Source: Labilithrix luteola (lineage in GTDB: Bacteria; Myxococcota_A; Polyangia; Polyangiales; Polyangiaceae). From it: 7,477 nt of DNA. A program made the translations under genes and the position numbers. The notes under the pieces were generated by a model that was given only the letters and a program-made list of their open reading frames with translations, did no database searches and was not told the DNA's origin. How positions within the stretch are numbered: position 1 is the first letter of the stretch; each line of letters opens with the position of its first letter. Below are positions 1 to 7,308 of this stretch, in pieces. The stretch is from positions 1-7,477 of the forward strand of contig JAMFST010000870.1 of NCBI GenBank assembly GCA_026225435.1, written 5' to 3'.

Positions 1-568
1 CGAAGTCGATCGCGCCGGCCGGGATGGTCGTGCCGTAGCAACCGGAGCAGGTCGAGCGCCAGCCCGGCTCGTCGATGGCGCCCACGTCGTACACCGGCTT
101 GGCGTTCACCGGCGTGTCGAGCTGCAGCGGGAGCCAGTAGGGGCCGGCGTCCTCGAAGGACCGGTCGACGAACCCCTCCTCCCCGTCGCTGTCGAAGGTG
201 ACCACGTGCGCCCCCTGCGCGGCGCATCCGCTGGTGGCATTGGCCTGGGACACGTGCTCCGCCCCCGCGTCGAGCGTGAAGTAGCAGTGGTCGTTCGTCG
301 GTCCGACGAAGCCGCCGTCCGGACAGAGGACCGTGCAGTGAACCGGATCGCAGAACGCGGCGGCCGTGACCGCTGCGTCCCGACCGGGATCGCACGACTC
401 GCCGATCTCGCGCTCGATGATCCCGTCGCCGCAGACGGGCGCGGCATCGGGCACGTAGGTGTCGGCCGGGAGGTCGTCCAAGCACGCCCCGAGCGCGAGA
501 GCCGCCAGGCTCACCAGCGCACCGCCGCCTGCCACGCCGGCCACCAAGCCTCGCCGTCGACCGATCAC
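1..568 (-). CDS. Lipoprotein with Cys-rich segment and C-type-lectin-like domain (C-terminus cut off)
   Basis: Reads from a GTG at 566-568 (minus strand) to the window edge without a stop: 189 residues, 3' end missing. Residues 1-28 form a lipoprotein signal (RRR n-region, hydrophobic core, lipobox LGAC) with Cys29 as the lipid-modified residue, so the protein should be anchored in the envelope, probably the outer membrane. Residues 45-82 are Cys-rich (C46, C59, C73, C78, C82) and contain CGDGIIE..GESCD, which resembles the Myxococcus Cys-rich repeat. From about residue 94 the pattern HCYF...A...C...GAHVVTFDS..EEGFV...YWLPL matches the start of a C-type lectin fold, where WLPL stands in for the usual WIGL. 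Ligand or partner unknown; surface adhesion or carbohydrate/protein binding is inferred from the fold. It is divergent from the kinase gene, 96 bases away. The GTG start is chosen because it gives a complete signal peptide; a clear ribosome binding site is not visible. Confidence 0.8.
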   Translation of the reverse strand, partial: MIGRRRGLVAGVAGGGALVSLAALALGACLDDLPADTYVPDAAPVCGDGIIEREIGESCDPGRDAAVTAAAFCDPVHCTVLCPDGGFVGPTNDHCYFTLDAGAEHVSQANATSGCAAQGAHVVTFDSDGEEGFVDRSFEDAGPYWLPLQLDTPVNAKPVYDVGAIDEPGWRSTCSGCYGTTIPAGAIDF

Positions 569-664
569 GGCCCGAAGGTACCCGGCCCCGACCGTGCGGC
601 AAATGGCGGAGCATGCCCGGGAGCGGCCGGTCTCCGTTTGCTCTACGATGGGGGCGCCCGTCCG

Positions 665-2123
<1,459 letters not shown>

Positions 2124-2134
<11 letters not shown>

Positions 2135-3194
2135 TCGACGTCGGCGACGGGTGGCGCTGGGCGGTGCGGCGCTGGTGGCGAGCTCCCTCTGCGTGTTGAG
2201 CGTGCTCGCGCCGGCGCGCGCGGCGGACGACGACCTCACCGCCCTCTTTCGCAAGGGGGTCGACGCCTACCAGCACGGGCAGATCGCCGACGCCATCCGC
2301 TACTGGGAGGCGCTCTACGCGAAGGCCGGCCCCGAGCGCGGCTACCGCGTCGCCTTCAACCTCGCGCGCGCCTACGCCATCTTCGGCGACACCACGCAGT
2401 CGGCCCAGGACTACGAGGCGTTCCTCGCCGAGGTGCAGGCGCTGCGCATGCACCACGCGACGCTCGATCCGACCGTCGAGAAGGAAGAAGGGGAAGCGCG
2501 CGCCGAGCTCGAGGCGCTCAAGGCGAAGAACGGGCGCCTGCACCTGCTGCCGGCGGTGCCGCCGGTGGCGGTGAGCCTCGACGGGAGCGCGGCGCGTGTC
2601 TCCGGCTTCACCGTGTACGTGACGCCCGGCGATCATCGGCTGGTGTTCGCGCCGGGAACGCAAGCGGAGAGCGCGCGTTCGGTCACGCTGCAGGCCGGGC
2701 AGGAGCTCGATACGGCGCCGCCCGTCACCGCGGTTCCGCCGGCGACTCCAGCTGCGCCCGCGGCAACGCCCGAGGCGCCGAGCACCTCTCCCGCGCCGCC
2801 GCCTCCTGCTCACCACACCGCGCATCCGTTCTCGCCGGTGGTGCTCTACGTCGCCGGAGGGGTCACCGCCGTCTCCTCGCTGGTGCCGATCCTCACCTAC
2901 GTGCACGCGACCAACCTGCGCAACGACGCCCTCGGCGTGCAGAAGACCAGCGCGTACGCCGGCGCGGCCAGCAGCTACGAGTCGGCGCGCACCGCCGCCT
3001 ACGCGACGCTCGCCGTTCCGCTCGGTCTCGCGGCGGTGACGCTCGGCCTCGGCGGCTGGTACTTCGCCGGCTCGCATCAGGTGCAGGACGGCGTACAGGA
3101 CGGGCCAGCGACGAGCGCGCGCATCCTCCCGTTCCTCGTCCCCGGCGCGCCCGGTCAGGGCGGCGGCACGGCAGGCGTCGTCGGCACCTTCTGA
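2124..3194 (+). CDS. Exported TPR/PEGA-like protein coupled to the kinase
   Basis: 356 residues from a GTG that overlaps the end of the kinase gene by 11 bases in another frame; GGAG at 2110-2113 can serve as ribosome binding site, so translational coupling is likely. Residues 1-33 are a signal peptide (RRRRR n-region, hydrophobic core, ARA/A cleavage site). Residues 36-105 look like tetratricopeptide-type helices (FRKGVDAYQHGQIADAI, then FNLARAYAIFGDT). A charged helix follows at 117-135. Residues 137-195 resemble a PEGA domain (VSLDG at 150-154, PGDHRLVF at 168-175). A Pro/Ala-rich linker spans 197-233, then come two predicted membrane segments at about 237-258 and 289-314. The C-terminus is Gly-rich and ends in Phe. 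Pairing of such a protein with a Ser/Thr kinase is a recurrent myxobacterial arrangement; a role as envelope sensor or adaptor for the kinase is inference. Confidence 0.85.
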
Positions 3195-3207
3195 ACGGCG
3201 GGCGTTC

Positions 3208-4581
3208 CTACGAGATCTGGTACTTGCGCAGGTAGGCGCGCACGTGGTGGCGCTCCATTCCGCTCTGCCGCGCCATCTCGCTCACGTTGCCGCTGGCGCC
3301 GCGCGCGAGGGTGGTGAAGTAGCTCCGCTCGAACGCCGCGATGGCGGTGCGCTTGGCTTCGCCGAAGGCGCTCTGCGGCCCGCCTGCTCCGCCGCCCGCT
3401 CCGGCCGATCCGCCCGGCTCGCGCGTGAGGAGCAGGACGTCGTCGATGGCCTCCGATGCGGTGCCGTCGTCCGCGGCGCTCCCGGCGAGGGTCGCCGCCA
3501 CCGAGGCCACGTTGACCAGCTCGCGCACGTTCCCCGGCCAGTCGTAGCCGGGCATGCGCGACTCGATCCAGGCGTTCACCGCCGCGGCGTGCTCGGCGTG
3601 TCCGACGCGGCGGCAGATCTCCTGCACCAGCTGCGGCACGTCGCCGAGGCGCTCGCGCAGGGCGGGCATCTCCACGCGCACCTGGGCAATGCGAAAGAAC
3701 AGGTCGGAGCGGAAGCGCCCGGCGTTCATCTCGGCGGAGAGATCGCGCCGGGTGGCGGCGACCACGCGCACGTCGATGGGCTCGAAGGCGTTCCCGCCGA
3801 CCCGGCGCACCTGCCGCTCGGCCAGCGCGCGCAGCAGCTTGGGCTGCATCTCCAGCGGCAGCTCCCCGAGCTCATCGAGGAAGAGCGTGCCGCCGTCGGC
3901 CTCGGCGAGCGCCCCCTTGCGGCGCTCGTTGGCGCCGGTGAAGGAGCCGCGCTCGTGGCCGAAGAGGAGGCTCTCGGCGAGCGTGGGCGGGATGCTGCCG
4001 CAGTCGACCACCACGAAGGGCTTCTGCGCGCGCGGGCTCGCGTCGTGGAGAGCGCGCGCGACGACCTCCTTACCGGTGCCGGTCTCGCCGAGGATCAATA
4101 CGCTGAGCGGCGTGGCGGCGACCTTGTCGAGGACGCTGAACACGCGGCGCATCTTGGGGGACTCGCCGACGAGCGATCCGAAGCGCTCCTGGTAGCCCAC
4201 CTCGACCCGCCGCTTGGCCGTCGGCTCGAAGAGGAGCCGCGCGCTGCCGACGGTGATCTCCGTGGCGGTGGTCAGCAGCACCTCACGAACCCGCAGCGGG
4301 CCGACGAAGGTACCGTTGGTGCTCCCGAGATCCTTGAGGAGGACCCCCTCGCCCACGGCGCGCAGCTCGCAGTGGCTGCCGCTCACCTCGGGATCGGCGA
4401 TCGAGAGGTCGACGCCGGGATCCCGCCCGACGATGACCGGGTCGACGTCCACCGTGTGCACGGGGGTGTCGGTCCCTGCGAGACGGACGGTCCCCCCGCG
4501 GACGAACCAGTTGAGCACCCGCGCGCGCGTCGAATCCTGGGCCACGTTGAAGGAGTACCAGGACGAGCGGGCAGCGACCAT
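3208..4581 (-). CDS. Sigma54-dependent transcriptional activator with FHA sensor domain
   Basis: 457 residues from the ATG at 4581. The FHA domain (about 30-120) keeps the phosphothreonine-binding residues: GR at 52-53, Ser67 and His70 (S-G-S-H), and GSTNG at 86-90. The AAA+ domain (about 137-360) has Walker A GETGTGKE at 165-172, the sigma54-contacting loop GSFTGA at 212-217 (Ser for the usual second Ala), Walker B LFLDE at 233-237, arginine-finger region FRSDLFFR at 290-297 and GNVREL at 350-355. A Gly-rich linker (about 388-402) leads to a Fis-type helix-turn-helix (430-452, NVSEMARQSGMERHHVRAYL). There is no receiver domain, so the input is probably phospho-peptide binding rather than a histidine kinase. 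The frame can be extended to a TTG at 4680 (490 residues), but the extra part is Arg/Leu-rich, outside any domain, and would cover the divergent promoter candidate. No strong ribosome binding site is seen at either start. It is convergent with the kinase pair, 13 bases apart. Confidence 0.93.
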   Translation of the reverse strand: MVAARSSWYSFNVAQDSTRARVLNWFVRGGTVRLAGTDTPVHTVDVDPVIVGRDPGVDLSIADPEVSGSHCELRAVGEGVLLKDLGSTNGTFVGPLRVREVLLTTATEITVGSARLLFEPTAKRRVEVGYQERFGSLVGESPKMRRVFSVLDKVAATPLSVLILGETGTGKEVVARALHDASPRAQKPFVVVDCGSIPPTLAESLLFGHERGSFTGANERRKGALAEADGGTLFLDELGELPLEMQPKLLRALAERQVRRVGGNAFEPIDVRVVAATRRDLSAEMNAGRFRSDLFFRIAQVRVEMPALRERLGDVPQLVQEICRRVGHAEHAAAVNAWIESRMPGYDWPGNVRELVNVASVAATLAGSAADDGTASEAIDDVLLLTREPGGSAGAGGGAGGPQSAFGEAKRTAIAAFERSYFTTLARGASGNVSEMARQSGMERHHVRAYLRKYQIS

Positions 4582-4663
4582 GAACGCGCGCGCGTCCAGG
4601 AGGCGAAGGTGGGCGAAGAGACGCCGAAGCGGCAAATCGCGGAGCGTTCGCCGGTACCAGCCC

Positions 4664-4679
4664 GGGCACGGCCGCTGCA
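4664..4679 (+). promoter_or_regulatory. Candidate sigma54 (-24/-12) promoter of the lipoprotein gene
   Basis: GGGCACG, four bases, then CTGCA fits the TGGCACG-N4-TTGCW consensus with only the first T of each element changed. The invariant GG (4665-4666) and GC (4677-4678) are at exact sigma54 spacing. Transcription would start near 4690, ahead of the GGAG ribosome binding site at 4710-4713 and the ATG at 4719. The adjacent divergent gene encodes a sigma54 activator, which strengthens the case. In DNA this GC-rich, a GG-N10-GC match by chance is common, so confidence is moderate. Confidence 0.42.
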
Positions 4680-4718
4680 ATGAGCGCCGGGCAACACCGT
4701 TCGTCCCCCGGAGCTCCC

Positions 4719-5624
4719 ATGCGCCCCTTCGCCGCCTCGATCGTCGCCGCCTCGTTCACGTGGATCGCGTCCCTCGCCCTGGTCGGCTGCAGCGGCAGCG
4801 CGGACGAGGGCGCAGCCAGCAGCGGCCCCTCCGACGTGACCTCCGGGAGCGACGTCACCGACGTCGAGTCGAACACCCTGAGCATCGCCTCGTCGATCAC
4901 CGGCGGCACCGCCGACGGATCGAGCGGCCTCACCCTCGCCTCGCAGACCGCGCTCTCCGGCGGCTCGAGTGGCGTGGGCGAGATCAGCGCGCAGGCCCTG
5001 GGCGACGCGGCGAAAGCTTACTACCGGCCGGCCGGCTGTCTCGTGGTGACCGACGACACCTCGACGTCCACCGCCACCTACGTGTTCACCGACTGCACCG
5101 GTCCCCACGGCCTGGTCACGGTGAACGGCACGTTGACCGTCGCCTACTCGGCCCCGTCGAGCACGGAGCTGAAGGTCTCCTTCAGCATCGACCAGCCCTT
5201 CACCATCACCGGCGCCAGGGGGCGGCAGGCGGTGATCTCCGACTGGGCGGCGAGCGCCGACGTCACCGCCAGCGGCACCGACCTCGCCACGCGCACGCTC
5301 GACTGGAGCGGCCGTCTCAGCGGCACGACCCGGCGCGGCATCGCCTTCGACCACTCGTCGACCTGGCAGGTCTCCTGGACCGTCGGCGGCGACTGCATCA
5401 CCGAGAGCGGCACCAGCACCGGGCAGATCGGCGCGCTGTCCGTCGCCACCACGGTGAGCGACTACCAGGTCTGCGCGGACACCTGCCCCGCCGCCGGCAG
5501 CGAGATCACCATCATCGACTCGACGGACGGCCTGAAATACGACCTCGAGTACGGCACCGACACGGCCACGTACACCGGTCCGCTCGGAAAAAAGTACACC
5601 TACATGCCGCTCTGCGCGGAGTGA
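4719..5624 (+). CDS. Lipoprotein of unknown function, six mature cysteines
   Basis: 301 residues. The ATG at 4719 has a good ribosome binding site (GGAG, 5-base spacer) and gives an ideal lipoprotein signal: hydrophobic residues 4-22, lipobox LVGC, lipidated Cys24. An in-frame ATG at 4680 would add 13 residues ahead of the signal and lies upstream of the likely transcription start, so it is rejected. Ser at +2 suggests the outer membrane by the E. coli rule, which may not hold here. After a Ser/Gly/Asp-rich low-complexity linker (25-90) the remainder is rich in alternating Thr/Ser/Val strands (for example LVTVNGTLTVAYS and ELKVSFSID), suggesting a beta-sandwich or beta-barrel-like fold. Cys107, 126, 226, 252, 256 and 299 could form three disulfides. 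I do not recognise the family. It is divergent from the FHA activator and probably regulated by it. Confidence 0.85.
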   Translation: MRPFAASIVAASFTWIASLALVGCSGSADEGAASSGPSDVTSGSDVTDVESNTLSIASSITGGTADGSSGLTLASQTALSGGSSGVGEISAQALGDAAKAYYRPAGCLVVTDDTSTSTATYVFTDCTGPHGLVTVNGTLTVAYSAPSSTELKVSFSIDQPFTITGARGRQAVISDWAASADVTASGTDLATRTLDWSGRLSGTTRRGIAFDHSSTWQVSWTVGGDCITESGTSTGQIGALSVATTVSDYQVCADTCPAAGSEITIIDSTDGLKYDLEYGTDTATYTGPLGKKYTYMPLCAE

Positions 5625-5637
5625 TCCGCGCAGAGCG
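5608..5637. terminator. 13-bp hairpin between convergent genes, stop codon in the loop
   Basis: Bases 5608-5620 and 5625-5637 are perfectly complementary (13 bp, mostly G+C). The four-base loop GTGA (5621-5624) includes the TGA stop of the lipoprotein gene and has the GNRA tetraloop pattern. It lies between two convergent genes, so it could end transcription from both sides. There is no T-run on either side, so a classical intrinsic terminator is not fulfilled; RNA stabilisation or transcript blocking are alternatives. Confidence 0.5.
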
Positions 5638-5646
5638 CGAGGCGGT

Positions 5647-6147
5647 TCAGTGAGTGCCCGTGGTGTGCGCGCCCTGGGCGGCCGGCTCGATGAAGACGCT
5701 CAGGGGCTCGAGGACCGCGAGCTGCTCGCGGGTGATGCCGACGCCGCGGTCGGAGAAGAACAGATCGTTCTCCGCCATCTGCGCGCGCTGCTGGCCGATG
5801 AAGAGGATCGGCGTGCCTTCCTTGTTGTAGCCGAGCTGCACGAGCGTGCCCTTCGGCCAGGTGCCGCCCTCGAAATCGAGCCCCTTGCGCAGGGAGTAGA
5901 AGCCCTCGCCCGGCAGCTTAACCAGGCTATCGGCCCAGGACAGGCCACGGAACGGGATGCCGGCGCCATGGAAGTGCCAGCGGTTCAGGATGTTGTGCTC
6001 GGGCACGATCACGACCGGGAGACCCGACTCGGAGTGATTGTGGAAATAGACCAGGACCCCTGCCGGGACCTCGCTCTCGTGCTCGGGGAGCGCCTTCGAG
6101 GTCCGGTAAAGTCCGCAATTGGGGAGGATGCTCTTCACGCCTGCCAT
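5647..6147 (-). CDS. Protein of unknown function, His-rich N-terminal half
   Basis: 166 residues from the ATG at 6147, with no signal peptide or membrane segment, so probably cytoplasmic. I do not recognise a named family, although the sequence has the look of a conserved myxobacterial protein: high aromatic content, few low-complexity parts, and strong motifs such as YFHNHS (34-39), NRWHFHG (55-61), FRGLSWADSL (66-75) and FSDRGVGI (131-138). Histidines at 36, 38, 51, 58 and 60 cluster and might bind a metal, but no known metal-site signature is matched. The gene starts 14 bases after the stop of the PilZ gene on the same strand, so the two are very likely co-transcribed and may share a pathway. 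The start has no strong ribosome binding site, consistent with coupling to the upstream gene. It ends 22 bases from the convergent lipoprotein gene. Confidence 0.82.
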   Translation of the reverse strand: MAGVKSILPNCGLYRTSKALPEHESEVPAGVLVYFHNHSESGLPVVIVPEHNILNRWHFHGAGIPFRGLSWADSLVKLPGEGFYSLRKGLDFEGGTWPKGTLVQLGYNKEGTPILFIGQQRAQMAENDLFFSDRGVGITREQLAVLEPLSVFIEPAAQGAHTTGTH

Positions 6148-6161
6148 GATGGCGGCGCAAG

Positions 6162-6593
6162 CTAGCCGTCCTTCTTGGCTTCCGCGAGAGGCTCTTGCGT
6201 CTTTTCTTCTGCGCTCGGGCTATGTACCTCGGCCCCTTCGGGGGCGGCCGGTGGCGCGGACTTGAAGGTCTGCGAGGCGCCGAGGAACTCGATGCCGATG
6301 ATGACGCCGTCCGGCTCCTCCTGGACCCAGACGATGCGCCCGCGGCGCGTGAGCCCCGCTTCTTCACCGATGGTGACGTCGAAGTCGGCGCCGAGGGTGA
6401 TGCGCTCCTCGCAGATGGCGCGGACGCCGCCGCGGCTCACGTTGAGCGCCCAGCCCTCGTGCGATTCCCCCGCTTCGTTCTTCAGGTACACGCGCTCGCT
6501 GATGTCGCGCCGAGCGCCCCCGCGACGCATGGCGTGGACGCCGCCGGGCAGCGGTACACCGAGAGGCGGAGTGAGGTGCTGACGTTTCGTCAC
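6162..6593 (-). CDS. PilZ-domain protein
   Basis: 143 residues from a GTG at 6593; an in-frame ATG at 6530 would give 122 residues and still contain the whole domain, so the start is uncertain. The PilZ domain spans about 27-105: Arg-rich entry RRDISERVYL (28-37), NVSRGG at 51-56 (the [DN]xSxxG motif), strand RGRIVWV (84-90) and IIGIEFL (98-104). PilZ domains often bind cyclic di-GMP. Here the N-terminal RxxxR motif is off by one residue (Arg29 and Arg34 are separated by four), so ligand binding is not assured. The tail (about 112-143) is Pro/Ala/Glu/Lys-rich and probably disordered. No signal peptide is seen. The gene heads a two-gene unit with the unknown protein that follows 14 bases later. 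Role in motility, surface or regulatory control is inferred from the family only. Confidence 0.85.
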   Translation of the reverse strand: MTKRQHLTPPLGVPLPGGVHAMRRGGARRDISERVYLKNEAGESHEGWALNVSRGGVRAICEERITLGADFDVTIGEEAGLTRRGRIVWVQEEPDGVIIGIEFLGASQTFKSAPPAAPEGAEVHSPSAEEKTQEPLAEAKKDG

Positions 6594-6801
6594 GGAATCT
6601 GAGGGTAGACGCTAGCAACTTCGAGCGCAGGGGGAAATTCCCGGCGGGTGATTGTCGTATCGATTGACGGAGCGTGTTCGGATCAGCGAAAGCATCGCTT
6701 GACCTGGACGGATCTCCTCCGCGACTATCGACGCTTCCCGGTGGTCCCACAGGCATGACGTGGCGCCCACATTCGGGGGGGACTGACCACCTAGGCATAT
6801 C
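6594..6801. promoter_or_regulatory. Divergent intergenic region between the PilZ gene and the unknown gene
   Basis: About 208 bases of lower GC content than the surroundings, between divergent genes, so it should hold promoters for both. Visible elements: an interrupted palindrome GGGAA-A-TTCCC at 6632-6642; TTGACG at 6664-6669; an inverted repeat AGCGA/TCGCT at 6685-6699; and TTGACC at 6699-6704, followed after 18 bases by GACTAT (6723-6728), a good -35 with a poor -10. None is strong enough to call a defined promoter. No RNA gene or short coding region was recognised. Confidence 0.35.
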
Positions 6802-7227
6802 TTGACCCTGCCGACTCCCCAAGAGATCAAAAAAGCCATAGTGGCCGCTGGCCTCGAGGTTTTTCGCACCCGCCCGGACGAAGTGGTCCTCGCGGAACGA
6901 GTGCGCGAGAACCTCATCCTCGACTCGGGCGTCCGCGTCCGCGCCGCAGGCGAGCTCGAGGTCCGTGTGGTCATGAAGGTGCAACAGGCCGACTTCCCGG
7001 GAGAACCGGACGAGGCGCTGTTCGACCGTGCCCGGGCGCTCGGCGCTCGCGCCGACGGCTTCGTCGAGGTCGGCACCCACACCGACACGGTGAGCGACCC
7101 AGGCGGCTCGCAACGCACGCTGGATGTCGTCTACGAGGTCACCTTCGCCAAGCCGGAGGCGGACCTCGACGCAGCCATCGCGACGGCGCGCACGATCATG
7201 GGCATCGAGCGCACCGCGTCGAAATGA
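6802..7227 (+). CDS. Small protein of unknown function, upstream of the SurA-like gene
   Basis: 141 residues from a TTG at 6802, preceded by TAGG at 6792-6795 as a short ribosome binding site; an in-frame stop (TGA, 6784-6786) lies just upstream, and the next in-frame start (GTG at 6841) would remove the well-formed amphipathic N-terminus PTPQEIKKAIVAAGLEV. No signal peptide or membrane segment. The pattern (helix, then RENLILDSGVRVRA, strand LEVRVVMKV, helix EALFDRARALGA, strand RTLDVVYEVTF, helix DLDAAIATARTIM) suggests a compact alpha/beta domain. It looks like a lineage-conserved hypothetical protein of Myxococcota, but I cannot name a family or function. The SurA-like gene begins 81 bases downstream on the same strand, and the two may share a transcript. 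The reverse strand contains long open frames here, but the plus-strand frame has the more natural protein composition. Confidence 0.75.
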   Translation: MTLPTPQEIKKAIVAAGLEVFRTRPDEVVLAERVRENLILDSGVRVRAAGELEVRVVMKVQQADFPGEPDEALFDRARALGARADGFVEVGTHTDTVSDPGGSQRTLDVVYEVTFAKPEADLDAAIATARTIMGIERTASK

Positions 7228-7271
7228 GAAGCGGCTCCAAGTAGCGCGCCTCCAAATAAGCCGTTCGCGTC

Positions 7272-7298
7272 GGCGGGCACCTCGTGGTAGGTCCCGCC
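7272..7298 (+). promoter_or_regulatory. GC-rich hairpin in the leader of the SurA-like gene
   Basis: GGCGGG (7272-7277) pairs with CCCGCC (7293-7298), and ACCT (7279-7282) with AGGT (7289-7292), leaving one bulged C and a six-base loop. It ends 10 bases before the ATG at 7309. No T-run follows, so it is a poor intrinsic terminator. It lies where a ribosome would load and could affect translation of the downstream gene; no purine-rich ribosome binding site is seen between hairpin and start. Confidence 0.3.
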
Positions 7299-7308
7299 CC
7301 CCGCGGCC

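Noticed and set aside
629..641. Possible -24/-12 element upstream of the kinase gene (GG at 629-630, TTTGC at 637-641)
   Set aside because: The GG-to-GC distance is one base short of the strict sigma54 spacing.
206..664. Upstream open extension of the kinase frame
   Set aside because: It is Arg/Ala/Gly-rich, lies antisense to the lipoprotein with a clear signal peptide and lectin-like domain, and has no domain; kinase homology fits the ATG at 665.
3193..3207. Small hairpin GAACG/CGTTC between the kinase-partner and activator stops
   Set aside because: Only five base pairs and no T-run; too weak to call a terminator, though its position between convergent genes is suggestive.
3244..4683. Long open frame on the plus strand opposite the FHA activator
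   Set aside because: Its His/Arg/Gly/Ala-rich translation has no recognisable domain, whereas the minus strand encodes complete FHA, AAA+ and HTH domains. GC-rich DNA produces such antisense frames.
4383..5354. Long minus-strand frame overlapping the lipoprotein
   Set aside because: Low-complexity Gly/Arg/Val translation without motifs; the plus strand has a ribosome binding site, lipobox and balanced composition.
5650..6165. Plus-strand frame opposite the His-rich unknown protein
   Set aside because: It is dominated by Leu/Ala/Glu/Arg in shadow-like runs; the minus strand protein has richer aromatic content and a PilZ neighbour at operon distance.
6740..6791. Inverted repeat GGTGGTC/GACCACC
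   Set aside because: Seven bases with a 38-base gap; expected by chance and not linked to any recognised site.
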